A stretch of 64,000 nt of DNA, from positions 38,467,787 through 38,531,786 of the forward strand of contig OY720346.1 in assembly GCA_963082975.1 (NCBI GenBank), given 5' to 3'. The position numbers and the translations under genes were made by a program. Shown piece after piece: positions 44,985 through 56,024 of the stretch. The notes beneath the pieces were generated by a model. The model had not been told where the DNA came from and ran no database searches. It was given only the letters and a program-made list of their open reading frames with translations. The number at the start of each line of letters is the position of its first letter. The stretch's first letter is position 1. The DNA is from Labia minor (taxonomy: Eukaryota; Arthropoda; Insecta; Dermaptera; Spongiphoridae).

Positions 44985-45560
44985 CGAAATCAGGTAAGAT
45001 TCGAGATGGATTTGGAAGAAACCAAGTTGTCAAGACTCAAGATTTAAAAGTTTGTGGAGTACAATAAACCGTTATTCATCATATTTGTAGACTATGAGAC
45101 TATGAGGCTTTTGACTTGATACAAGATGCTGGAAGCTCTAGCAGAGTGTCATATAGACTACAGATATTCTATAATCATAAAAAAACATCTATTCTAGGGC
45201 CACAGCATGTGTCAATGGACATAAATGGGGAAAAACCCAATCATCTAAATTTTGTAGATAATTCGGAATTGGCATAACTGTTTTCCTTAAGAGAAGTATT
45301 TTCAACTAAACGTACTACCTGTTATGATATAAGGAGCAGTGACCCTGACTCTGACGAAAAAATCCATTAAGAAGTGATGCAACGAGGTATGGAAAGATCC
45401 TTGCTCCTTACAAATAGTATCATCCGCCTGAAAATGCGGTTATTTTTTTGTATTTATAAAATCGTTTTCTTGAAATGGAAACGGGCTGGGTATTTAACCA
45501 GAACAAGAGATGGCCGATGAACCTCGAGTATTGTCGAATGGAGGCCAAGAGTTGATGCTT
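44985..45560 (+). mobile_element. Second LINE family, reverse-transcriptase fragment
   Basis: Translations in shifting frames give KPLFIIFVDYE (palm block with catalytic Asp), KMLEALAECHIDYRY, LNFVDNSELA (decayed F-A-D-D-like active site) and MKWKRAGYLTRTRDGR plus VEWRPR. The last is the C-terminal block typical of RTE-like arthropod LINEs. It is distinct from the GATA-tailed family. An 8-bp duplication (gactatga) at about 45090 helped break the frame. Fossil. Confidence 0.8.
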
Positions 45561-45583
45561 TTGGCGGCAATATTTCAATATTT

Positions 45584-45811
45584 GTGCCACTCAGAAGCCA
45601 AAGCGATTAACTCCTTATATAAACCAACTGAGAAACTGAAATCCAAAGTTTACAGCTTGTAGAAATTCAGGGTTATTGATTAGAGAAAAATGTATATTGC
45701 ATTGCAATATTAAGATTATCAAGTTCATTATTCACTTCATATGTTGCAGATATTACATTACTAGCAAAATTTTAAAAATTGGAGTTAATCGGTTTGGCTT
45801 CTGAGTGACAC
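45584..45811 (+). mobile_element. MITE family E, full length, 228 bp
   Basis: Inverted termini of ~28 bp: GTGCCACTCAGAAGCCAAAG and the complement of TTTGGCTTCTGAGTGACAC, extending to CGATTAACTCC on both sides. A near-palindrome ATATTGCATTGCAATAT marks the middle. No coding frame. Flanks share ATTT. Other copies are at 25478-25691 and 60711-60945. Confidence 0.88.
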
Positions 45812-46757
45812 ATTTATGAGAAAAAATGAGGAATAATAAATTTCATGATAATTATACAACTTAAAAACAACAAAATTATAAATTTAATTATAAAGAAGAG
45901 ATGTGCAAGATATTTATTTACTTTAAATGAGAGAAGAAAGATTTTCTTATAAAAAATGATTATGTGTGTGAAAATAAACCAAGATAGGAACTGGATGCAG
46001 GTAGCTTAAAATGGGGACACAGTTAAAGAAATATAGTTGCGACAAAACAACCTTTAGCCAAGTATAATAACAAAGATCATAGAATTTGTTAGATATTCAT
46101 TTATGTATTTCTGAAAATATTAAAGGTAGATAATATCAATGAATTGAATTGACAGTATTGAATTAAATTAGTTAAAACATTCATTTATTTATTTTTGGAT
46201 AAATAATTAAACAAATCTTTAAATTTTGAATAATTAAATCAATTTAATCGCACGTAAAGTGAAATCTGTCTAAATTTTTAATAACATAAACCACTCATTT
46301 CGTGTCAGTCAATCTTGTTATTGATTCGATTTTATAAACGCCATTCCTCTCATCCCATCCGTTCACCGATCACCATTCACCTCCTCCCCCTCTTTCTCGC
46401 TTTCTCTCTCTCTCACTCTCTCCTCAACTTCCTCCAATTTAGTTCACAAATTCATTACCGTGAACATGTCCAAAAATCTATTTGAATAAAAAGGAAATAA
46501 ATCATTTATGATATTATAGAGAAATCACAGAAAAAAAATTTATAAGAGAATTGTTTTTTATAAAAGATTAAATTATTTTAATATAATAAGTAATTGTAAA
46601 ATTACAAATTAATATTTTTTTAAAACATATATTTTATCTATTTGATTATTTTTTATTAATACAAAATGAATAAATAAGTTATACTCTAAACTGAGAAATA
46701 AATTATTCAATACTAAGAAATTGATAGAGGGGAAAAAACTATAATTAGATGTTATCT
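45812..46757. other. AT-rich stretch with a pyrimidine-rich patch
   Basis: 46325-46450 is CT-rich and GC-elevated (CACCTCCTCCCCCTC, (CT)n). The remainder is A/T-dominated. No gene seen. Confidence 0.4.
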
Positions 46758-47045
46758 TTATTTATTGATGTGATCTTCTTTGCTATCAAATTGACTATAA
46801 TATTGGAACTTAATATCGACAGTAACTACTTCTATTCTTCCAACCGTCCAACAATCTGCGTTTTTAAAATCAAAATCTCCGCATTTAAATTTTCTAAACC
46901 ACTTTTTACACTGTTTATGGCTAAGAGCATCGTCACCGTAAGCTTCCACAAGCATTCGATGCGATTCTCCACCAGTTTTCTTCAAATGATAACAAAAAAT
47001 CAATGCTAACCGCATAACGCTGTTTTGATGCACAAATTTCGACAT
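46758..47045 (-). mobile_element. Mariner transposase N-terminal fragment
   Basis: A 95-codon minus-strand frame starting with ATG (47043-47045) contains FCYHLKKTGGESHRMLVEAY and then GDDALSHKQCKKWFRKFKCG and DFDFKNADCWTVGR. This is the first helix-turn-helix of mariner transposases with the GDF(D) and a decayed GRP linker. The frame stops soon after, and the catalytic D,D34D domain is absent. It is probably the 5' end of a truncated mariner; terminal repeats were not identified. Confidence 0.88.
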
Positions 47046-47680
47046 GTTTAACCTTGTAAAAAGATATGATGCGGGTTGTTAATTCGAATTTTTTCTAAAT
47101 TCAAAATATTCTACACACAAAAACAAAAAAAAAATACAAACTCGTATGTATGGTACCTAGTTTGACAGCCAGGAGACTTTTAGAATAAGGGCGATCTCAT
47201 ATGCATATACATAGTATAGTATATCAATGTTCCTTCTAATTTGTTCACTGACTAACAAAATTATATATAAGCAAAAATGCTCAAAATAAATGTAAATAAG
47301 CAAATAGTTTGGGCTGTACCATATATTATTTTTTTAATAAATACTCTTATCCTATATATTAAATTTAAAAACTTTTTTGCGAAATTTTGAGTTTTGTTAT
47401 TTTTAGGTGCAATTATTTTTCTTCAATGAAATAAGTGCTGGGAAAGTCCATTAGGCCCATTGTAGATAGTTTACAAGACCGAATTTTTGTAAAATTAGTA
47501 GACGCTTAGATTTAAATATTATTATCTCCCAATATCCTCACCTTTTTTCCAACGTTTATTCTTTCTTTCTATTATATATTAAGATGATATAAATTTATTT
47601 AAAAAATAATAAATAAATAAAAAATCCACATCATGGAGATTTTGAAGATGAATGTGCGATTGATGTTGACGTATATCGAT
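47046..47680. other. Non-coding stretch, possibly mariner 5' flank
   Basis: The first ~150 bp may belong to the mariner's untranslated part. The rest is AT-rich with nothing recognised. Confidence 0.35.
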
Positions 47681-47892
47681 GGAAAAAAGAGAATAGCAGT
47701 CTAGCTATCGCAGCACTTTTCTCAACAACATTATTATTTGATCAAAATTAAACAAATTAATTTTTAATACCAATTAAATTTTAAATGATTGACAGTTTTA
47801 TGTATTAAAATTTAATTTATTTCATTTTGATTCAAATAATATTTTTGTTGAGAAAAGCGCTGCACTAGCTAGACTGCTATTCTCTTTTTTCC
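47681..47892. mobile_element. Foldback MITE, 212 bp
   Basis: Arms of ~85 bp in inverted orientation: GGAAAAAAGAGAATAGCAGT at 47681 and its complement ending at 47892, with the following 'ctagct...gcagc.cttttctcaaca' also shared. The spacer is short. No coding capacity. Target duplication is not clear. Confidence 0.88.
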
Positions 47893-48006
47893 GACACTGT
47901 ACCAAAAGGTACAAAATTTGACAAAGTAATTAAGGGAATTATTAAGATTCTTTTTTTTTATAAAAAAAAAGTCTTAGAAAATAGCCAAGAAATTCTTCTA
48001 AAAAAA

Positions 48007-48476
48007 TCTAGAGTGTCTCCACTCGCCTATCTCGCAAATTTGAATTGGATTAATTAACCCATATATTATATTTAAATTAACTTTAATTAATTAAATTAAA
48101 AATTAAAATTAATAAATAATATTTATTAAACCAGCGTGTGTCTGGTTCTTTGTTGATCGCTCCACATCACGTCCTGACGCGTTATTTGCAGTCGTGTCAA
48201 TAAGTGAATTACGGTACTTAAAGCAATTTAATCAAGCTGAAATTCTATATATAGTAGTTTTATACAATTTTTAATCATGTGAAAAACTATCAAACATATA
48301 TCTTTATTTTTTTACGATCAGTTTAGAGGAAAAAAATGAAAACGTGGTAGGTAATGACCCTTTTACGGATTAGCTACATTTCTCAAAAGTTGATAGAAAA
48401 CTACGAATTTTGAATAATGACCGTGTACCAAATTTCATGATTCTAGCTCAAATCTTTTTTTGCGTAATCTTGTCTA

Positions 48477-48518
<42 letters not shown>

Positions 48519-48629
48519 TTTTTCTCAACCTTAGTGAAAATGACTCAGAACCTTCAAAACGTATAAAAACACCAAAATCTCGACATCGAAAATTTTCGTG
48601 ATCGCAATACTATCTCTGGAGAGATAGTA
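48007..48629 (-). mobile_element. Family B element, full length
   Basis: Minus-strand copy from TCTAGAGTGTCTCCAC to 'actatctctggagagatagt', flanked by A runs on both sides. All internal blocks are present, including CGTGGTAGGTAATGACCC, CAAAAGTTGAT, 'gtgtaccaaatttcat', and the complement of 'gtcgagattttg'. The internal microsatellite has expanded to (CT)n(CA)n at 48477-48518. The end hairpin here is ACTATCTC-TGGA-GAGATAGT. Confidence 0.92.
48477..48518. repeat. (CT)n(CA)n microsatellite in family B
   Basis: Ten CT then eleven CA units, at the position where other B copies have a short GTGTGT stretch. Confidence 0.95.
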
Positions 48630-48762
48630 AAAAAAAACTAGAAAACGTAGTAGTAATAGTAGTACAATATAATATAATATAAATTTATTTACATTGTAAA
48701 AGCATAAATTGGCAATAGTTGATAAAAAAATAAAAAAAAAAAAGATTAAGTCGTCCATTTTT

Positions 48763-49383
48763 ACCGACCGACGATAGTAAGGGAGGTATTGTTTTCACAC
48801 CAAATTTCACATGTGGAGATTTTTACATATCTCCACGAATCATGCATTTTCTTAACAGAAAAAAGTATTTTTAGCATGATGTCTGTCCGTCCGTCTGTCC
48901 GTCCGTATAGATGTGTACAGCCTGAACGGCTTAACGGATTTTGATGAAATTTGGTATATTTACTTAATGCATCAGTGGGATGAATTGATCAACTTTTGGT
49001 GCAAATCCGGAAACCGGAAGTGGTAGTATTAGCGATCGACGATAAGAAGGGAAGGGTTATTTTCGCACCAAATTTCACATAAGGAGATTTTTTTACATAT
49101 CACCACGAATGTATTGGTTTTATCCTCGGGAAAAATCATCTTCATTATGTTTTTCTTAATTTAAAATTACATGACGTCACAGCCTCGGGTAACGCCGGCA
49201 ACGCCGGCTACTTCAGCTATATATTATAAATAAAATAAAATTAAAAATATTTATGTTATATCCATATCTGTTTTTTATTACATTAATAGATATATTAAAA
49301 TTATTTGAAATTGTTTCTGTAGCTGGAAATTAATTTATTTCAAACCGTCGGTCGGTTCGGACCTGGCCACAGGTCAACTTATT
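48763..49383 (-). mobile_element. Family A element, full length
   Basis: Minus copy from ACCGACCGACGATAGTAAGG (after a T run) to the complement of AATAAGTTGACC. It differs from others by 'gggtaacgccggcaacgccg' near 49189 in place of part of the GACGTCA segment. It serves as the uninterrupted reference for the split copy at 5256-6504. Confidence 0.92.
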
Positions 49384-49517
49384 TACCCTATATATTTTTC
49401 GTTAAATTAGACCATGTCCTTTTTTAAAACACTCATTCTTTTTAGTACTACGAATAATTAAATTGAATTTTTTGTTGTTGTTGTCCTATTGTTTGCGTTT
49501 AATTGAACCTCTTATTA

Positions 49518-49731
49518 AATTTCCACCCTCACAATCAGCATCGATTTATTTCCAGTGGGTTTTATTGCTGTTGATCATGGTCAACTGAATTGTCTGCTAA
49601 CATGGCAACATGAAAACGGAAACATTCAAATAAGTTGTCCCCATGAAATGGCGAGTCCTCTTCATGAAAAGAGAAATATTGTATTTTATCATTCAACTAA
49701 TAATAATAGGATTTTAGAAAATGTAAAATGA
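49518..49731 (+). other. Unexplained open frame with acceptor-like start
   Basis: A frame without ATG stays open for ~70 codons through a locally less AT-rich stretch, preceded by TTATTTCCAG at about 49545-49554. It reads FPVGFIAVDHGQLNCLLTWQ and later QISCPHEMASPLHEKR. I recognise no domain. It may be an exon of an unknown protein, or chance. The segment is not part of a known repeat here. Confidence 0.25.
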
Positions 49732-50102
49732 CACGATATATATTTTTTTTTATTTATTTTATTCTTTCATTGAGGACTAATAAAAATATACATTTGTTAA
49801 TTTTGGACTTTTGATTAATGTCTAGATCAAACATTGCATGTTAAGTAGTTTGATTATCAAACAAAATGTTTTTACAAAAAATTTATATGTATTTATTATT
49901 ATTATTTTATATATTGTCTCTGTGTGAGGTTCATATTTCTTGATCAAATAACAAAAGCCATTGGAAGGAAAATAATAGATAACTTGATTAAGCAAACATT
50001 TTCTTATCACAAAGTACAATTGATAAAGTAAATATTTAATCAGATTGGTTTAATAAAATACAATTTACTCCAATTGATTTATTTTATTTAAATATTTAGA
50101 TT

Positions 50103-50134
<32 letters not shown>

Positions 50135-50707
50135 TCATTAATGAATAATTGTAATGAAATTATTAATTTTAATTTCATTATTTTGACTTTTGATCCTTAC
50201 CTAGTTACCGATAGTTTACCAGACGACTATTTCAATAGGTCCGACTTTAAGAATGTATCTATTTTTAAAATAGTTTTCATCCTTTAATGGCATCGATCAC
50301 GTCTCATAACCAATCTATTTATTAAATATAATATAAACAAAATGAATATATACAAATTTATAATATTAATTATAAAGTTTGAAATCAATCGATAATAACC
50401 AAAATATTTAATTTATAAAAAAACAAATTTCAATAATGACAATAAGTTCGAAGATATCAGTATAAAAACAACTTGTTGTCTATATCAGAAATAAATCATT
50501 GAGGGCTGTGTATTCCGTTTTTTTATATTCATTAAAAGGCCATCATTTTTTTTTTTTTTTTTGTGCAGAAGTGACCTACACTCATTCATTCTATTTTCAT
50601 AAAAAAACTACTAATAAGTTATTGATTTATTTACCTATATTTAATAATTTTCCAATTTTTATTAATTTATATAAAAATTAAATTAAATGCATTTTAATGG
50701 GATTTTT
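49732..50707. other. AT-rich stretch with (TA)n
   Basis: (TA)n at 50109-50135 and a T15 run near 50547. Chance frames only. Confidence 0.5.
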
Positions 50708-51270
50708 ACTATCTCGCCAGAATTTTTTCGATGTCGAGATTTTGATGTTTTTATTCGTTTCGAAGGTCCCTGAATCATTTTTACAAAGGTTGAGAAAAAT
50801 GTGTGTGTATGTAGACAAGCTTGAGCTAAAATAATTAAATTTGGTATTTGGGCATTATTTAAAATTGTTAGTTAGTTTTGTATCAACTTTTGAGAAATGT
50901 ACTCCTTTCGGAAGAGGAACATTACCTACCACGTTTTCATTTTTGTTTCATTCATTCCTCTAAACTGACCGTAAAAATAAAGATATATATTTGATAGTTT
51001 TTCACATGATTAAAAATTGTATAAAACTGTTATATATAGAATTTCAGCTTGATTGAATCGCTGAAAGTACAGGAATTAATTTTTTAACACGACTGAAAAT
51101 CACGCACCAGCACGTGACGTGGTGCCATCAACAAAGAGCCAAACACGCGCTGGTTATATATATTAATTTTAATTTATAATTTAATTAATTAAATTTAATT
51201 AAAAAATAATAAATGGGTTAATTAACCCATTTCACAAATTTGGGAGATAGTTGAGTGGAGACACTCCAAC
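50708..51270 (+). mobile_element. Family B element, full length
   Basis: Starts ACTATCTCGCCAGAA after a T run and ends 'gttgagtggagacactccaa' before a T run. One half of the 5' hairpin is deleted (no GAGATAGT follows). The module and the paired CACCAGCACGTG / CACGCGCTGG arms are present. Confidence 0.9.
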
Positions 51271-52974
51271 TTTTTTAACTTTGTTTTGTTATAAATAAAA
51301 AGGGTTAAAATGCTGTGCTTATCTTTTCTTCATTTATTAATAAATAGTTGTATGACAAAAAGTGCAATGATACTTTTAAAATTTTTATATGCTTCTGATA
51401 TAAAAACTTAGTGGATAATTCTATTTCAATGATAAAATATAAAAAAAAAATTCAATTATACATATTCTATTGGATTTATTCGTTTCCTCTACCTTCTCCA
51501 TTTTACAAAAAGAATATATATTTCAATCGTTTTTTTTCCTATATTGAATCGAATCCGATAATAATAAAGAAAAGTTTTCGTTCTTTTATAGACCCTCGGT
51601 CATTGGAATCAACAAAGTCATCCCCTGAATTTTCTTCTTCTACGCCAGGACCCCCTCTCCTTTCGTAACGTATATATAATACATTTTGATTTTCAAATGT
51701 TTCAGATTCTTTTTTTATCCTCATGGACAATCCTTATTATAAGATGGCATGCTATGAGATAGTGCCGGTTACCCTTTGCCTCCATTCAACTCCTTCCCCC
51801 CACTCCCTCTAACTTTAAGAATTTCTTCAGGAGGAATTTGTTTTAGATATTGATAGGCACTATTGAAATTGAATAAATTAAATGTTTGTTTTTAAATTAT
51901 ATCCATAAGCAACTATCTAAGGAAAGCCAAAAAATAAATTATATATTTATCTACAATAAAATATAAAAATCCATAAAAGTATTAAAAAACGAAACAATTA
52001 AATAAAAAAAAATAATCTGTGTATATATTATAACTAACTAACAATAAATATATAAGTAATAACAAAAAAGGAGAAAGAGAACAAAATACAATTTCTATGA
52101 CTATTAAAAATAATATAAATGAATATATGCATGTATATATATTTTAAATTTTAATTCAAAAATACATTTTTATTTTAATTTAATTTTTGCGATAAAATCT
52201 TTGCAATAGTTTTTAATTAATTAAAATACAAATGAAAATTAAGTAATATTTGATATATAAGTTTAATCTTCAGAAAATACTTATAATTTTAAAAAGAATA
52301 ATTATTTTTTTAAAATTCAATTCCAATAGAATATCGAAAACAAGTATAAATACACTATTTTTAAATTTTGTTTTAATCGATTCTTTACAACATGCTCTTA
52401 TAGTGTTTCTTATAAAATAAGTACATTGTACAATATTCCTTATTATCGGGTTTGGCTGATTGGAAAGAAAAAAGGACCACCAGTCAACTGATTATCGCTT
52501 ATATAAGGACCGGCTACATCATTAACAAGAAATATTGTGTTATCAAGAAGGAGTTTTTTTATTATTTTTTTTTTTGATTTTTTTATCCAAGAATTAAAAA
52601 ATATTTGTTTCACAACAAATATTGGTGTCTCTTTAATTTTTGTATAACTTCCTCTTTTTATATAAGGAAATAAAAAGTTTTTTTTTGTATATAAAATTAT
52701 AATCTAAAGATTTACATTTAAATCCTAAAAAAAGGTTTTAAAAAGAAAAATTTTTATTTAGACATTAAATATAATAAATCTGATTATAAATTTTTTTTAT
52801 GATAAATTTAATTCTTTTTTTTTAGTCCAGATCTCCGGGGCAGTTCACGCCAATTCAAAGTCCACCCTTTTCCATTACACATTTGTAACCAAATCTTAAA
52901 GTTTTCCCCTGTCGATATCTACCCATATAAAAAATGATTACAATATATATAGTATTTCGTAATTTGATTTGATT
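51271..52974. other. AT-rich stretch with a GC-elevated patch
   Basis: 51590-51830 is unusually GC-balanced (TCCCCTGAATTTTCTTC, CCAGGACCCCCTCTCC, CCTTCCCCCCACTCCC) without a recognisable frame. 52826-52920 has a T-rich tract, then TAGTCCAGATCTCCGGGGC, an acceptor-like context with no identifiable product. The rest is A/T-dominated. Confidence 0.4.
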
Positions 52975-53235
52975 TATATTTATGATATTTTGTATTTAAG
53001 GATGTGCTCGGTCTGACGTAGTTGCTGACGTCATTAAATTTACTATTTTAAATTAAGAAAAAACTGATAAACATGATTTTTCCCGAGACTGAGACCAATA
53101 CAGATCGATTTTCCTTTATAAAAATTATCTATGGTTTGAATTTCAAAAAAATCCTTCGAGCGGTTTAATATTTCAAAAATATAAATATATATACATATAC
53201 ATATATTGTATATATACAATTTTTGCTAGTATAAT
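52975..53235 (+). repeat. Repeat family C
   Basis: Contains 'gctcggtctgacgtagttgc', TGACGTCA, 'ttaagaaaaaactgataaac', 'tttttcccgagactgagacc' and 'gatcgattttcc', then TA repeats. The plus-strand counterpart of 2690-2835. The GACGTCA and 'aagaaaaaact' blocks in the same order as family A suggest shared ancestry of that segment. Confidence 0.7.
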
Positions 53236-54279
53236 AAGATAAGATATAATTTGTCCACTGAATAATAATAATAATAATAAGGGATAGGTAAAATTTTCAG
53301 TATTTAGGCTGAGTTCAAAATCAAATAATAATAATAAACTAATCAATCATTATGATTGTTTTAAATATGAGATAATTAATAAAAAATTATCGTCACCATT
53401 AAAAGTATTTCATAATAAATTGCAGTTGTAGAAGAAAATGACGCAATACTTTAGTCCTGGTCGGATCAAAAAGACGACCACAATAGACCGGATATTTTTA
53501 TTATAAACAAAAAAAAACCGAACAGCATCGGTAATTGATAGCAGTTCCTCTTTCTCACAATGTTGTGAAGTTAGAAAATAAGAAAATAAATATGTATGAG
53601 AAAATCGCTATCCAAATTAAAAAGCTCTGGAAACTGCAATCAGTGTAGATAATTCCGATTATCATATGAGCTGAAGGAGTCTTGTCAAAAATACTTTTGA
53701 AGATAATTGAGGAGGTGGATCTGTCATAAAATATCTTAAGAACTGACCAATGAGTGATTCTTACTACCGACATGCTATATTATTAGGAAGTTTCTCAATT
53801 AGAGATAAAAAAATAATTATCTACTCCAGGTTGGGGTGAATTATCTCTTCGTATCGTCTGAACCCAGCCCAAAACACAACCATCAGGAGGTGGGGGGGAG
53901 GATTTTACCGGAATAACACAACGGATAACTCTCACAACTCGGATAATAATAATAATATATATATATATAGTAGATTTTTGTTTTTTTCTGAATATTTGTT
54001 ACTTAAAAAAAATACTATTTTGTATTAGATTTATAGTATTAGTTTTATAGAAGTTTGTTAAATGTAAACATTATATTATATAATATATTGGTCGTAAAAT
54101 ATCAAGTATTAAGGATCAATTATGTTTAGAGTTTGGAAAATTTGTAGTAAAGAAAATGACATTGTAAAATCAACTAAAATTGTTTTTCAAGCGAACACCG
54201 AAAAAAATAAATGTTGTTGAATTGTACATTGATAGATGCCTAGTTGAATTTGACTACTATCGAAATGGTTTGGTTTATT
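53236..54279. other. Non-coding stretch, partly less AT-biased
   Basis: 53430-53780 and 53820-53940 have mixed composition (for example CAGCATCGGTAATTGATAGC, GGTGGGGGGGAGG) and might be transposon interior. I could not assign them. A (AAT)n run lies near 53264. Confidence 0.35.
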
Positions 54280-54500
54280 ACAACTGCGTGAAAGGGTTGA
54301 GAAAAGGGTAAGGGGTTCGAGGAAGGGTGGGGGGGCAGTGAATTTTTGGGACATACCGTGTTGCGCAGCTTTGCCCCACCATGCAGCAGAATGGATCGAT
54401 TCGTTTCGAGTGGAAAGTGCCATTCAGCTGCTAATTCATTGAACCAACACAACGGGGCTTCTATTCGTCCGTCACCAGAAAAGAAGGCAACCACCAGATT
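54280..54500. other. Unique GC-elevated island
   Basis: The most GC-balanced segment of the right half. It has a G8 run at about 54328 and palindrome-containing TGCGCAGCTTTGCCCCACC. Overlapping minus frames of 78 and 84 codons show no domain. Candidate regulatory or exonic sequence. Confidence 0.45.
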
Positions 54501-54578
54501 CTATAGCAATGCTTAAATAAATTAATATTTTTTTTTATTATTTCTTTCATTCAGTTTTACTTTAATATACTATCTATA

Positions 54579-54862
54579 CGATGGGTCGCCAAACTTTTTT
54601 ATCATCGACCCCTATATAATTTTTCGAAATCTTCATCTACCCCCATAAAAGTAATTTTCGGTTAAAATAAAACTCCGTGTTTGTACATTTACTTTATAAT
54701 TTTAAATATTTATTAAAGTACATTGGGTAACAATGTATTGATGAAAAATATATTAATGTTAAAATTTAAATACCTTAATATTTACCGACGCCTGGTTCAG
54801 ATCGACCACTGCTTTTGTTAAACAGACCCTGGGGTCTATATATACTACTTTGGCGACCTCTG
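54579..54862. mobile_element. hAT-like MITE, 284 bp
   Basis: The termini CGATGGGTCGCCAAAC and the complement of TTTGGCGACCTCTG are inverted. Subterminal 'atcgacccc' and 'gatcgacc' blocks resemble the hAT element at 26519. TCTATA lies just outside both ends, one base out of register, so the duplication is imperfect. Confidence 0.72.
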
Positions 54863-54904
54863 GTCTATATCCTATCATAGAACATACATAGTTAATAGAA
54901 AAAT

Positions 54905-55416
54905 GAACTGTGGCCAGGCACAGAACCGTCCGACGATTTGAAATAAATTTCCAAACAACATTATATTATATTATATAAAGTATAAAGAAAAATATTTTTA
55001 AAACTTGAATAAAAATGACTAAATTATATTATCTTGGTTTTTATTTTTAGTTAATTACTAAAATTATTAATTACTACTATATTTTAAAGTGAAAAATTTC
55101 CGATAATGAATATAAAATTAATTAATTACTTTGGAAACTACCTATTCCGGTTTCCAAATATACACCAAAAGTTTATGAATTTATGCTACTGCTATATTAA
55201 GTAAATATACCAAATTTTATTAAAATCGGTTGAGCCGTTCGAGCTGTATACGTCTTACGGACACACATTGGACAGACGGACGGACGGACAGACAGACAAA
55301 ATAAATACATTTTTCTGTTAACAAAATGCATGATTCGTTGAGATAAGTAAAAATCTCCACATGTGAAATATGCTGTGAAAACAATACCTTCCCTTCCTAT
55401 CGTCGGTTGGTAGAAA
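54905..55416 (+). mobile_element. Family A2 element
   Basis: Diverged family A copy: 'ggccaggcacagaaccgtcc', the A2 block, 'cggtttccaaatatacacca', 'atcggttgagccgttcgagc', (ACGG)n/(ACAG)n, 'catgattcgttgagataagt', ending 'tatcgtcggttggta'. The 5' first bases (TAAGTTGAC) are degraded. Confidence 0.85.
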
Positions 55417-55531
55417 ATAAATAAATAAATCTACTGCTTTAATAAAAAATAAAAAATAAAACGTATTCAAATAAAAATATATAATTTCATTATTTTATTA
55501 TGAATGAATCTATTGTATTTTAATTGAGTTT

Positions 55532-55596
55532 TTCTATCTACCTTTGTAGCGCTACAGAATTTGAAAGTTCTTGGTTGCAGCAACCACATTCCTTTA
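55532..55596 (-). mobile_element. LINE 3' tail fragment
   Basis: 'ctatctacctttgtagcgct' and 'tttgaaagttcttggttgca' match the extreme 3' end of the GATA-tailed LINE. Only ~65 bp remain. Confidence 0.75.
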
Positions 55597-56024
55597 TACA
55601 ACCCGATACTATTTTTAATGACATTTTTTCCCATTTATTATAGAGGAGGATAATTTGTACTTTAAAGTACGTTTATATAGGAGAGTTTCTCTCAAGGGAA
55701 AACGATTTTGGAAATGAGTTGCAGCCAATTAATGTGGTCTATTGAAACATGATTTAAATTTATAGTGTGGGTAGATGATTCTATTTTGTCTAAAAGGAAA
55801 ATCTCCCAATGGAATAAAACTATGGACAACTTCAACCAAAAGTATTGTTTTATCGGGTACGGTAAAATTAAGATCCTTCAAATTAGTAGAGTACTTAAGT
55901 GTTTGTTTTTTCAAATATTAATTAAAAAGACTTATATAAAAGTATTTATTTTTTTATTTTGTATTTGTATTAATAATCCAACTTTATTTAATTGCAAGGA
56001 TAATATATAAATGATATATATAAA
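55597..56024. other. AT-rich stretch, nothing recognised
   Basis: An 81-codon plus frame (55765-56010) and a 61-codon minus frame overlap, with no recognisable domain. Confidence 0.35.

Noticed and set aside
52826..52890. Exon-like segment after a T-rich tract and TAG
   Set aside because: The acceptor context is fair but the frames are short and unrecognised, and T tracts are everywhere in this window.
53555..53773. 72-codon minus frame with hydrophobic C-terminus
   Set aside because: No domain. Hydrophobic runs are expected from T-rich sequence, and no splice context was seen.
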